Assembly (NCBI RefSeq): GCF_002287175.1
Contig: NZ_LMVM01000001.1
Location: 310,001 to 374,000, forward strand
Direction of reading: 5' to 3'
Source: Methanobacterium bryantii
GTDB lineage: Archaea; Methanobacteriota; Methanobacteria; Methanobacteriales; Methanobacteriaceae
Length of the DNA: 64,000 nt
The notes under the pieces were generated by a model. The model saw only the letters and a list, made by a program, of their open reading frames with translations, was not told where the DNA came from and searched no databases. The translations under genes and the position numbers were made by a program. Shown here one piece after another: positions 55,903 through 64,000 of this stretch; positions within the stretch are counted from its first letter, which is position 1, and each line of letters begins with the position of its first letter.

Positions 55903-57543
55903 TCAAATCTTCTTTGCCATGTAAGGTCCTAATTTTTCATACCCGAATTTTCTGTAGTAGTTTCGAGCCCCTATTCCACTTGTAACAAGTATCTTTTCCA
56001 TGCCGTAGTCTTCAGATGCAACTCTAGCTGCTTCATTTAATAATGATTCTCCATAGCCTAAATGCTGCCACTGCCCCTCTTCTCTTTCACCAATAGACAT
56101 CATCGAGCCGTAAACATGTAATTCTCGTATAAGTGCTGTTTTATCATCTATTTCTTTTCTATGGGCCTGTTCTGAGGGTATCCTTAACCTTAGGAATCCA
56201 ATTAAGATATCCTTTTTAACATCTTCAAATGATAAAAAGATTTCATCACCTTCTCCAGCACGATATTCTTCCTTTAATAATTTCACGTTATCAATATCTG
56301 GGATTAATCCATGAGCTGCTTTATGTCCAACTTCTCTACATCGAATACACTTGCAACTGACGTCTAGATCATGAAGTTTTTTGTATACAAGTTCGCCAAG
56401 ATTTGATTTTTTAACTCCGGCCTCAATTAGAGGGGAAGGTATATCCCGCTGGATTCTCATGGTCCTGACCCATTTTGGGAGGTTCTTTTTAATTTGAGCT
56501 ATCAGATCAACTGCTTCTTCACTTGTATATGGTTTATAATCTCCTTTTTCCCACATTTCATAGAGTTTTGAACCTTTAGTTACTAAACATGGGTAGATTT
56601 TAAGCATGTCTGGTTTAAAGTGTTCATCTGAAAATACTCTTTTAAATATTCTCAAATCCCTATCAAAATCTGCAAAAAGGCCGGGCATAAGGTGCATTGC
56701 CACTTTGATACCGGAATCCCTGAGTATTCTTGCAGCTTCAATGGAGTCTTCTACTGTATGTCCGCGGTCAATCCGTTTGTATATATAATTGTAAATGGTT
56801 TGGACTCCAAGTTCCACCCTTGTAACGCCCATATTGAGCATTCTATCAACATCTTGTGTTTTACAGTAATCTGGACGGGTTTCAAATGTCATCCCAACGC
56901 ACCGCACGTTGGATTTTTCATTTTCACTTTGAACATCCTTCAGGTAAACGAACTCCTTGGGGATTTCAATATTATCTGCCGCGTTAGACCCTTTAAAGTT
57001 TTCAGATGAAATGGACACATCTTTTACTCCAAAATCGTTCATAGCTTGAAGACACTTGCTGACGAACCATTCCTGATAGCACAGGAAATATGAAGGGAAT
57101 GTTCCGCCCATTATAATTAATTCTACCTTGTCTAAAGGGTGCCCTATACTTTCAAGTTGAAGCAGGCGGTTGTATACCTGTAAATAAGGGTCGAACTTAA
57201 ACATTCTGGCCCGAAGCGCTGCAGGTTCTTCTCCAGTGTAACTTGGGGGAGCTATATCACTCTCTGGGCAGTAAAGACACCTGCCATGAGGGCATTTATG
57301 TGGTTTACACATTACTGCAACTATTGCAACACCGGATATAGTTCTTGTGGGCTTTTTTTGTATGATCCGTGCTATTTTCTTTCTCTCATCAGGAGTTGCA
57401 TTCTGCAGTATCATTGAATTACTCATAAATTTTTCAAGATTGTAGTCTCTGCAAGCCTTATGTTTTGCTTTTTCTAGATCTCTTTTTGTTTTAATTTTTC
57501 CCTTGATTATTTGATTAATTATGAGTTTGCATGCATTTTCCAT
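55903..57543 (-). CDS. elp3: tRNA U34 carboxymethyltransferase Elp3 (radical SAM/GNAT fusion)
   Basis: Adds the acetyl-derived cm5 group to wobble uridine of tRNA. The N-terminal radical SAM part has VAVMCKPHKCPHGRCLYCPES (extended cluster motif), GGTFPSY and VRVELGVQTIYN-like VTRVELGVQTIYN; the C-terminal GNAT domain (about 395-546) has ELHVYGSMMSIG and HLGYGESLLNEA (acetyl-CoA loop). 546 residues. GGAG about 9 nt upstream supports ATG 57543. In archaea it acts alone, without other Elongator subunits. Confidence 0.93.
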   Translation of the reverse strand: MENACKLIINQIIKGKIKTKRDLEKAKHKACRDYNLEKFMSNSMILQNATPDERKKIARIIQKKPTRTISGVAIVAVMCKPHKCPHGRCLYCPESDIAPPSYTGEEPAALRARMFKFDPYLQVYNRLLQLESIGHPLDKVELIIMGGTFPSYFLCYQEWFVSKCLQAMNDFGVKDVSISSENFKGSNAADNIEIPKEFVYLKDVQSENEKSNVRCVGMTFETRPDYCKTQDVDRMLNMGVTRVELGVQTIYNYIYKRIDRGHTVEDSIEAARILRDSGIKVAMHLMPGLFADFDRDLRIFKRVFSDEHFKPDMLKIYPCLVTKGSKLYEMWEKGDYKPYTSEEAVDLIAQIKKNLPKWVRTMRIQRDIPSPLIEAGVKKSNLGELVYKKLHDLDVSCKCIRCREVGHKAAHGLIPDIDNVKLLKEEYRAGEGDEIFLSFEDVKKDILIGFLRLRIPSEQAHRKEIDDKTALIRELHVYGSMMSIGEREEGQWQHLGYGESLLNEAARVASEDYGMEKILVTSGIGARNYYRKFGYEKLGPYMAKKI

Positions 57544-57559
57544 TATTATTTTCTCCAAA

Positions 57560-57990
57560 AAATAAGTGTTTAAATCGAATGCTCAAAAAATCAGAGCATA
57601 CAAAACACTGCCAAAATCCTCAAAAAAATCCCTCGAAATTCATAGAATTTCGGGGCATCAAAAACCACAGGTTTTTGAAGGCTTTGATTTTTTTGGGAGT
57701 TAGAAAATGCAAAGCATTTTCTAAAATTCAATGAATTTTGGCGCATGTAAAAAATCGTAGATTTTTTACGGTTGCGAATTTGCAATTCGCAAACATCGAA
57801 AATTAAAAATTTTCGAATGTTGTCAAATCTGTGATTTGACACAACAAATACTTCGTATTTGTATGCTTCGTGTTTGCTGTTTGCAAAATGGAGTTTTGCA
57901 ACCGTGAAAATTAAAAATTTTCACATGTTACAAAATCTTTGATTTTGTAAACATTCGAAAATCGTAGATTTTTGAGGTAGTTAGATTAAA
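57560..57990. repeat. Second dense array of mini-palindromes (about 13 hairpins)
   Basis: Perfect or near-perfect inverted repeats in a row: CGAAATTC-ATA-GAATTTCG (57634-57652... arms 8), TCAAAAACC-ACA-GGTTTTTGA (57658-57678), AGAAAATGC-AAA-GCATTTTCT (57702-57722), AAAATTC-AAT-GAATTTT (57723-57739), GCGAATT-TGC-AATTCGC (57774-57790), CGAAAATT-AAA-AATTTTCG, GTCAAATC-TGT-GATTTGAC, ACAAATAC-TTC-GTATTTGT, GTGAAAATT-AAA-AATTTTCAC, ACAAAATC-TTT-GATTTTGT. Spacers such as TATGCTTCGT, GCAACCGTG and CACATGT recur from the 47.8-kb array. Confidence 0.85.
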
Positions 57991-58259
57991 GATAATATTC
58001 AGTTTTATATCAAATGAAAATTCTCTATTTAATAAGTTTATAGACAGCTGGTATAATATAATAGTTATGTATGTCAAATTTTTATTTTTTCCTAAAATGG
58101 GAAATTATTTTAAATTAATTAAATATTTTTTTATTGACTATTTAGGAACTATTTCTGAATTAGACTTTAAAATAGTAAATTTTTTTTATAAGTTCAGTTC
58201 ATATCTAAAATTAATTAATTCATACTCGGAAATTGCATGGATTATACAGGAGGTATTCT

Positions 58260-58604
58260 ATGGGCGAGACTGTAAATAAAGTAACATTTAGTAAAGTCTG
58301 TGGGAATGAAGAATACAAACTTAAAGTTTTGAAAGATTTCGTTGAGATAAAAAATGATAAAGAAAAAATTAAAAGGGTCGATGTTTCTGCTGTAGGTGAA
58401 ATTGGAAAGATAATTCATGAATTTTTTGAAGATAAAAATGATGAAAACCAGACAGTGAAAAATGGTCAATTAATTTCATTAGACAAGGTTAATGGAAGTA
58501 TGGAACCAGTTTCATATAAATTTAGAGGCATATCTTCTTTAAACAGTATTGAATCTGAGTTCGAACCGGTATATAAATTTACAATTATCTTAGAAGAAAC
58601 GTGA
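58260..58604 (+). CDS. Small hypothetical protein
   Basis: 114 residues, soluble, mixed alpha/beta (VNKVTFSKVCGNEEYKLKVLKDF ... VSYKFRGISSLNSIESEFEPVYKFTIIL). AGGAGG 6 nt before ATG 58260 makes this a clear gene and excludes the upstream in-frame start. No family recognised. It lies between the palindrome array and the convergent protease gene. Confidence 0.65.
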   Translation: MGETVNKVTFSKVCGNEEYKLKVLKDFVEIKNDKEKIKRVDVSAVGEIGKIIHEFFEDKNDENQTVKNGQLISLDKVNGSMEPVSYKFRGISSLNSIESEFEPVYKFTIILEET

Positions 58605-58632
58605 ATTTAATTACCAAGTGTTGAAAAAGAAT

Positions 58633-59721
58633 TTATTCGAGGGGTTTAGTATCTAATACTTCTAAAACCCTCATTATATCTGTTTTAGAGATTATTCCAA
58701 CTAAATTTCCATTTTCAATAACTGGAAGTCTTCCAATATTGTTTTTAGTAATTTTTTCTAGAGTATTCATTGCAGGCTCTTCAGGATTTGCTAAAATAAG
58801 TTTTTTAGTCATTATATTTCCAATAGGTGTATCCCTCTGATTTTCGGGTATCTTAGAAATGTCATCGAAAGTAACGATACCAGCAAGCTCACCATGATCT
58901 TCTACAGGATAGCCCATGTGTCTTTGCTTGAACATGGTATTTAATGCCTCTGAAACAGATGTGTCTGGAGTTAGTGTATTTACATCTTTAGTCATGATAT
59001 CTCTAACTTTGATTCCCTCGAGCTTTGATGAAATCATGACATTTTTATATTCTTGGTCTGCACCTAAGTAAATGAATATGGCTATCAATATCAAAATAAA
59101 ATTAAAAAATATGCCTAAGATAACCATTAAGATAGCAAACTGTTTTCCTACTGAAGCAGCAGCTTTAGTTGCTTTGCTATAACTCATTCTTTTTGCAAAA
59201 AAAGCTCTTAATACTCTTCCCCCATCCATGGGGAAAGCAGGAAGAAGGTTAAAAAGTCCAAGTACTAAATTAACCCCTAAAAAGTTAGCAAGGAACAATG
59301 ACAGATCTGCTGAAGGGGTGTTAGATATAAAGAATGATTCAAGAGTTAAAGATCCTACACCTCCAATAATCAACAGCCCTATAAAGCAGGCAAATGCTAT
59401 TAAAAGGTTTGCAAGCGGCCCGGCAGCAGCTATTTTAAGTTCTTTGTCTGGATCTTTAGGAATCTCTTCCATTGCAGACACGCCGCCAATGGGTAAGAGA
59501 ACTATTTTACCTACTTTAACTCCATATCTCTTTGCAATATACGAATGGCTTAATTCATGTACAACAACTGTTACAAAGAGTAACGTGATTAAAAACGCGA
59601 TATACACAGATATTATTCCTAGAAAGGCTATAACATATATAAAAAGCATTAATAATAAAAATGAAATGTGCAGTTCCACAGGGATTCCAAAGGCTCTGAA
59701 TATTTTAAATGAAGACTTCAT
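58633..59721 (-). CDS. Site-2-type M50 metalloprotease with tandem CBS domains
   Basis: An intramembrane zinc protease. Several membrane helices hold the zinc motif VVHELSHSYIAK (HExxH) and the distal LLPAFPMDGGRVLRAF (DG). The C-terminal third (about 240-360) is a pair of CBS domains (VRDIMTKDVNTLTP, then NIMTKKLILANPE) that likely bind an adenine nucleotide and control activity. 362 residues, typical of archaeal S2P-CBS proteins. Substrate unknown. Confidence 0.92.
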   Translation of the reverse strand: MKSSFKIFRAFGIPVELHISFLLLMLFIYVIAFLGIISVYIAFLITLLFVTVVVHELSHSYIAKRYGVKVGKIVLLPIGGVSAMEEIPKDPDKELKIAAAGPLANLLIAFACFIGLLIIGGVGSLTLESFFISNTPSADLSLFLANFLGVNLVLGLFNLLPAFPMDGGRVLRAFFAKRMSYSKATKAAASVGKQFAILMVILGIFFNFILILIAIFIYLGADQEYKNVMISSKLEGIKVRDIMTKDVNTLTPDTSVSEALNTMFKQRHMGYPVEDHGELAGIVTFDDISKIPENQRDTPIGNIMTKKLILANPEEPAMNTLEKITKNNIGRLPVIENGNLVGIISKTDIMRVLEVLDTKPLE

Positions 59722-59922
59722 AACATCACTATATTACTATGATTCCATCAAGTTAATAAAATTATATCTCCTAAAAATAATTAATTTAAATTTTAAATAG
59801 ATTTTTGAGGTATATTTTAAATTTAAGGTATATGGACAGTTAATAATAATTATACTGCAGTTTATATTGTGCACTCATAAAAAATATATGCTTTAAAAAA
59901 TAGACTAAAAACAGGTGTATTT

Positions 59923-60216
59923 ATGAAAGTAAGCGAGTTAATGGGTAGAAAAGTCCTGGATAAAAATGCAATGGAAATAGGCAAAGTATCTGATGTTGAT
60001 TTGATGCCAAAAGAAGGTATTATAGACACAATCACAATATCTACTGGTGAAGTGTGGGTTAGAAATAGAACTTTTGAAATTAAACCCCGTGACATTCAAC
60101 AGGTAGGGGACTATTTAATCTTAAATCTTGAAGAAGCTGAAATAGAAGGAATATTTGAAGAAGAAGAGGAAAAAGCTCCTGAAAAGACAAGATTAACTCT
60201 TACTAAAGAGGACTGA
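59923..60216 (+). CDS. PRC-barrel domain protein
   Basis: 97 residues: MKVSELMGRKVLDKNAMEIGKVSDVDLMPKEG ... VGDYLILN is the PRC-barrel pattern, with an acidic C-terminal tail. AGGTG precedes the ATG. In archaea such proteins are linked to RNA processing and cell division. It shares a transcript with the DUF2098 gene 36 nt downstream. Confidence 0.85.
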   Translation: MKVSELMGRKVLDKNAMEIGKVSDVDLMPKEGIIDTITISTGEVWVRNRTFEIKPRDIQQVGDYLILNLEEAEIEGIFEEEEEKAPEKTRLTLTKED

Positions 60217-60252
60217 TGTTTAAATCTATTAACTTTAGGGGGAGGTTAAATA

Positions 60253-60552
60253 ATGGAAGTTTCAGATTTCTGCGGTAAACTTATAATGAAAGGTTCCTAT
60301 GTTATATATAATGGCACGGGTACAATTGGTAAAGTTATTGACATTAAAACTGAAAATGAAGCTACCTGGGCAAAATTAGAAGATACAGATCTCTGGTATA
60401 AAAGCAATTATTTGCAGGCCATTGAAAAAATAGAAAAAAATGGACTTAAAAAAGAATCCAGAGAAGACATCAAAGAAAAACTTAAAAACAGGAAGAAACT
60501 TGTTGATGAAGATATTGACATGAGTTCCGAACTCTGTGACGGTGGAGGATAA
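60253..60552 (+). CDS. DUF2098 family protein
   Basis: 99 residues with an SH3-like beta start (GSYVIYNGTGTIGKVIDIKTENEATWAKLEDTDLWY) typical of the methanogen DUF2098 family and a charged C-terminal tail. A strong GGGGGAGG ribosome site precedes the ATG. Role unknown. Confidence 0.8.
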   Translation: MEVSDFCGKLIMKGSYVIYNGTGTIGKVIDIKTENEATWAKLEDTDLWYKSNYLQAIEKIEKNGLKKESREDIKEKLKNRKKLVDEDIDMSSELCDGGG

Positions 60553-60710
60553 ATTATATCCTTTAAAAATAGTTTTACTTTATTAATTAATTTTTTACCG
60601 CAATTATGCCGCTTATTTTTTGTAAGTTAATGATATACAAAAAAGAAGTAATTAACTCATGTTTTAAAACAATTATAAAATTTAATATAAAATTTGAAAA
60701 CATGTCAAAT

Positions 60711-61232
60711 CTATTTTAGTCGTATTTTGTAAGTTTTGTAGACAAGTACTTTTAAATTCCTCATTTTTCTTTCTATACTGTGTCTTTCTTCCCGTGCTTT
60801 TGTGTATAACTCTACATATTTATCATGGTCTTCAGTTACTTTTCTGTGACTTTTTTTCATGTCTGCATGTAATTTCATAAGACATTTTTTAATTATTTCA
60901 TCTTTTTCATGATTTAAATTGGTTAGGGTTTCATTTTTTTCAGATATCACTGTTTTAATTGTTGTATGGCGTTTTTCAAGATCATTTAATTTAATTTTTG
61001 TAGTTTCAATATCTTTAAGACTTGAATCACTGTTATTTTCTTTTAAATTCTCTTTAAGATATTTAAGCTCCTCTTCTGTGCGTGTGATATTGTTTGTAGT
61101 AATTGTGTCTTTATTTTCAAGATTATTTAATTCATTTTGATAGATGGTTATTTGCTCATCTATTTTTTTAACTTCTTCTGTTTTGCCAGCAGATTCTAAA
61201 AATTCGCTTAAATATTCGTCTATACTGTCTAT
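60711..61232 (-). CDS. Coiled-coil protein with a probable ATA start
   Basis: 173 residues of heptad-rich, charged sequence (EEVKKIDEQITIYQNELNNL; EEELKYLKENLKEN; KIKLNDLEKRHTTIKT; EKNETLTNLNHEKDEIIKK), so a long coiled coil. The frame is open from a TAG at 61248-61250 with no ATG, TTG or GTG before an internal GTG at 60950, which would remove more than half of the coil. GGAGAT at 61239-61244 lies 6 nt before ATA 61232, proposed as start. An ATG in that site (61241) reads only three codons in another frame. No family recognised; a frameshift cannot be excluded. Confidence 0.55.
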   Translation of the reverse strand: MDSIDEYLSEFLESAGKTEEVKKIDEQITIYQNELNNLENKDTITTNNITRTEEELKYLKENLKENNSDSSLKDIETTKIKLNDLEKRHTTIKTVISEKNETLTNLNHEKDEIIKKCLMKLHADMKKSHRKVTEDHDKYVELYTKAREERHSIERKMRNLKVLVYKTYKIRLK

Positions 61233-61250
61233 GTTAACATCTCCATTCTA

Positions 61251-62105
61251 CTAAAAGTTAAAAACAATATAAAATCAAAAATCGAAATTTCCATTTTAAC
61301 TTCTATTTATAATTTTTGTTCTGCAATTATTGTATTGTACTTTGAAAGATATAAAGACTTATCAAAAATTTCACCTTATTGCATTAAAATTATTTTTTTA
61401 GTGTAATATTAATTTTACATGTGATTATATATTATATAATTCATAAAATTTAGTTAATTAAGAATCTAACTTTTTAGGAGAGTATTAAGATATAACAAGG
61501 GTTAAAAATGATGTATTAAAACTAATGGGGTAGTAGTAAATAAAATTTCATTATGGAGGAATAAATTAAAATGATTTTGAATGGGTTAATATGACCGAGA
61601 ATAAATCGGGATAAACTCCTATAAACTTTATAACCATCATGATGTTTTTGTTATTTTAAGATTAATACACTGTTTAAGTGCTTTTTACTGGGATAATTGT
61701 AGTTTAAGCCTGATTTACTGAGATCGTACGTTAAAATTGCATGGGGGTTCATGTAAAAAGATAGTTAAATGTAGAATGGGTAATGAGGATGCGTTCTATG
61801 TAAAATTAGGGCAGATATGGGTAAAAAAGGAGTTTATAATAAATTATTTCAGGTATAATTGACAAAAATTAAAGAAATTTCATTTGTTTTACATTAAATT
61901 TAATTAGAGTATGTATATTTTTTTAAATTGGGATTATTTTCTTTTTAATGAGGTATAATTCAATTTTTTAAAAAGTTTCCTTAAAAATGGATTTTATAGG
62001 TATCGGTAATTAGTTTATATTTATACATAAAAACCATAATAATTAGTATTAATTATGTCTTTAATAGTAAGCTTTAAAAATAAATTAAAATAAACTAATC
62101 TATGA
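61251..62105. other. Long AT-rich intergenic region
   Basis: 855 bases without a convincing gene. GGAGG at 61556-61560 is followed by very short frames only (7-8 codons). The right end should hold the glycosyltransferase promoter. No strong dyad was seen. Confidence 0.5.
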
Positions 62106-63920
62106 ATGCTTAGTATAATAATTCCAACATACAATGAGGAGTGTTATCTCCCTAAATTACTTCAAAGTATAAAAGATCAGAATTTCAAAGATTATGAAAT
62201 TATCGTAGCGGACGCTAAATCAACTGATAAAACAAGAGAAATCGCAGAATCATTCGGATGTAAAGTTGTAGATGGTGGATCTCCTGCTGTGGGTCGAAAT
62301 AAGGGGGCTGAAGTAGCAGAAGGGGAATATTTATTATTCCTGGATTCTGATGCGATATTAACAGAAGGATATCTGGAATCTGCATTAAATGAATTTACTG
62401 AAAATGATCTTGATATCGGTATAACTCAATTAGTTCCAATTAGTGATAGTAAGAAAGATAAAATATTACATGACTTTGCGAACTTCTTTATGAAACTTGT
62501 AGAGTCAATAAAGCCCCATGGTGCAGGCTGTTATGGAATTTTAACCAAGAAAGATATCCATGAGGAAGCAGAAGGATTTAATGAATGTCTTGATTTTGGA
62601 GAAGACAGTGATTATATAGAAAGGATAGGGAAAATACACTCTTTTAAGGTGCTAAGAGAGCCTAAACTCCTTATATCCACAAGAAGGCTTGAAAAAGAAG
62701 GGCTTAAAAGCCTGGCGTTAATTTATGCAAAGAGTACCCTGTACGACTTCATGGGCAAGAAAATTACAGCAGGTGAATTAAACTACACATTTGGACATTC
62801 CAAAGAAAAGAAAAAGAAGATACTTTATTCTGTATGTGGGGAAGGAATGGGCCATGCTATCCGAAGTTCAGTAATGATTAAACATCTGTTAAAGGAAAAT
62901 GATGTGGTTATTTTTGCTGGAGGGAGAGCATTTAACTATCTTTCAGAAAAATTCGATGATGTATATTATATAGAAGGGCCTAACACCGTTTACAGCGGAA
63001 ATAACGCGCAGTATAAATCTACATTCTTTTCTGTAGTTAAAGACCTCCCAAAAAGTTTAAAATTTAATATTAAACTGCTTTATAATATCGCCCGGGCTTT
63101 TAAACCAGATATTATAGTTTCTGATTTTGAGGCATTTTCCAACATTTTAAGTAAACTACTTGGAATACCTCTTATTAGTCTTGATAATATACATGTTATT
63201 ACGCAGTGTAAATTAGACCTCCCTGAACGGTATTTAAGTGAAAAAATAGTGGCTGGGGGAGTTATACGTTTATTTATAAACAGGCCTAAGTGTTATTTAA
63301 TTACAACATTTTTTTATCCTGAAATTAAAAATAAGGAGAAAGTAAAGTTATTCCCTCCTGTGCTTAGAGAAGAAATTTTAAATCTTAACCCCGTAAATGG
63401 TAATCATGTACTTGTTTATCAAACAAGTGATTCCAATTTAGAGCTTATTTCCACATTAAAATCTATTAATGAAGAATTTGTAATTTATGGTTTTAACATG
63501 GAAAAAGAGGATGGAAATCTTCATTTCCGGAAATTTAACGAAAACCAGTTCTTCAAAGACTTTGAATCGTGCAAAGCAGTGGTTTCTAACGGCGGATTTA
63601 CTTTGATAAGTGAATCAATGTATCTTAAAAAGCCAATATTTTGTATTCCTGTAAAGAAACAACCAGAACAGACTGTTAATGCGATGTATATCGAAAAACT
63701 GGGATATGGTGAATTCCGTGAATTATTAACTAAAGAAAACTTTGAAAATTTCCTGGATAGATTAGATGTATACCGTGAATCACTTAGTTCATTTAAACAT
63801 GATAAAAATCAGGAAATTTTCCAGGCTTTAAATGACGCAATTGAAAAATATTCTAAGGAATATTCACAAGCTACCTACAAAATCGTTAATTTAATAGAAT
63901 CAAGAGAAAATGCAAAATAA
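62106..63920 (+). CDS. Two-domain glycosyltransferase (GT2 plus GT28/MurG-like)
   Basis: A cytoplasmic or membrane-associated enzyme for glycan synthesis. Residues 1-225 are a GT-A GT2 domain (SIIIPTYNEECYLPKLLQSI, EIIVADAKSTDKT, the metal motif LFLDSDA, EGFNECLDFGEDSDY). Residues about 238-604 are a GT-B domain with the MurG-type loop YSVCGEGMGHAIRSSVMIKHL and, near 500-530, VVSNGGFTLISESMYLKKPI, the donor-binding motif. The fusion of two transferase folds suggests two sequential sugar additions or one regulatory half. No ribosome site; the ATG is probably near-leaderless. Confidence 0.85.
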   Translation: MLSIIIPTYNEECYLPKLLQSIKDQNFKDYEIIVADAKSTDKTREIAESFGCKVVDGGSPAVGRNKGAEVAEGEYLLFLDSDAILTEGYLESALNEFTENDLDIGITQLVPISDSKKDKILHDFANFFMKLVESIKPHGAGCYGILTKKDIHEEAEGFNECLDFGEDSDYIERIGKIHSFKVLREPKLLISTRRLEKEGLKSLALIYAKSTLYDFMGKKITAGELNYTFGHSKEKKKKILYSVCGEGMGHAIRSSVMIKHLLKENDVVIFAGGRAFNYLSEKFDDVYYIEGPNTVYSGNNAQYKSTFFSVVKDLPKSLKFNIKLLYNIARAFKPDIIVSDFEAFSNILSKLLGIPLISLDNIHVITQCKLDLPERYLSEKIVAGGVIRLFINRPKCYLITTFFYPEIKNKEKVKLFPPVLREEILNLNPVNGNHVLVYQTSDSNLELISTLKSINEEFVIYGFNMEKEDGNLHFRKFNENQFFKDFESCKAVVSNGGFTLISESMYLKKPIFCIPVKKQPEQTVNAMYIEKLGYGEFRELLTKENFENFLDRLDVYRESLSSFKHDKNQEIFQALNDAIEKYSKEYSQATYKIVNLIESRENAK

Positions 63921-64000
63921 ACTACTATTTTTAGTTTTTTTCTTAAAAAATCCATCCTATTTATTATTGCAGGGACTTACAGCAGTTTATTTATAAAGTT

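Noticed and set aside
57531..57842. Open frames of 67 and 83 codons on opposite strands
   Set aside because: They lie within the second palindrome array and mirror each other.
58067..58279. 70-codon AT-rich frame
   Set aside because: No ribosome site; it covers the AGGAGG and start of the better-supported gene at 58260, and its Phe/Tyr/Lys/Ile bias is typical of AT-rich noise.
60919..61140. 73-codon plus-strand frame
   Set aside because: It is the shadow of the leftward coiled-coil gene.

Overview
The window looks like a stretch of chromosome from a hydrogenotrophic methanogen of the order Methanobacteriales, most like Methanobacterium. The evidence is very AT-rich intergenic DNA, archaeal TATA/BRE promoters, GGTGA/GGAGG ribosome sites, pseudomurein-binding repeat proteins, an HMf-type histone, and genes for methanofuran (mfnD, mfnF), methanopterin (mptG), F420 (cofH), coenzyme B (hacB) and archaeal ether lipids (carS, tes). 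No phage, IS element, CRISPR array or cas gene was found. All family calls are from reading the translations; no database search was run.

Layout. 0-7 kb: three secreted cell-wall proteins with transglutaminase-like Cys-His-Asp domains; two also carry a glycoside-hydrolase-like domain and pseudomurein-binding repeats. 7-16 kb: ribL, a PEP-synthase-like protein, hisA, truA, a sugar nucleotidyltransferase, a phosphohexomutase-like protein and a Rieske protein. 16-24 kb: a glutamate-cysteine ligase-like protein, an M20 peptidase, bacterial-type RsgA and a DUF460 protein. 22.7-27.8 kb: wecB and wecC (UDP-ManNAcA supply), then mfnD and mfnF. 27.9-30.4 kb: three tandem paralogues of a membrane-anchored, zinc-carboxypeptidase-like protein. 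30.5-41 kb: small membrane proteins, a response regulator, the divergent lipid pair carS/tes, mptG, hacB, pcm, a CDKAL1-type methylthiotransferase, a decayed lipoprotein gene, zinc-ribbon proteins and tRNA-Phe plus tRNA-Val. 41-47 kb: a GerW/DUF2953 group, small unknown genes, a CARF-like winged-helix regulator and split archaeal glutamate synthase. 47-50 kb: a gene-poor island with micro-ORFs, structured RNAs and a dense array of small palindromes. 50-64 kb: rubrerythrin, histone, a DUF815 ATPase, cofH, deoC, elp3, a site-2 protease, PRC-barrel and DUF2098 proteins, a coiled-coil gene and a two-domain glycosyltransferase.

The most unusual material is not protein coding. Dense arrays of perfect or near-perfect mini-hairpins (arms of 7-10 bp, usually a 3-nt loop) lie at about 47.8-48.3 kb and 57.6-58.0 kb, with smaller relatives at 9.4, 10.95, 29.4 and 51.55 kb. 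The short spacers between hairpins recur between arrays while the stems change. Several genes also pair a strong Shine-Dalgarno with a non-standard start codon (CTG, ATA, possibly ATT/ATC), and two micro-ORFs with strong ribosome sites sit in the 47-50 kb island.
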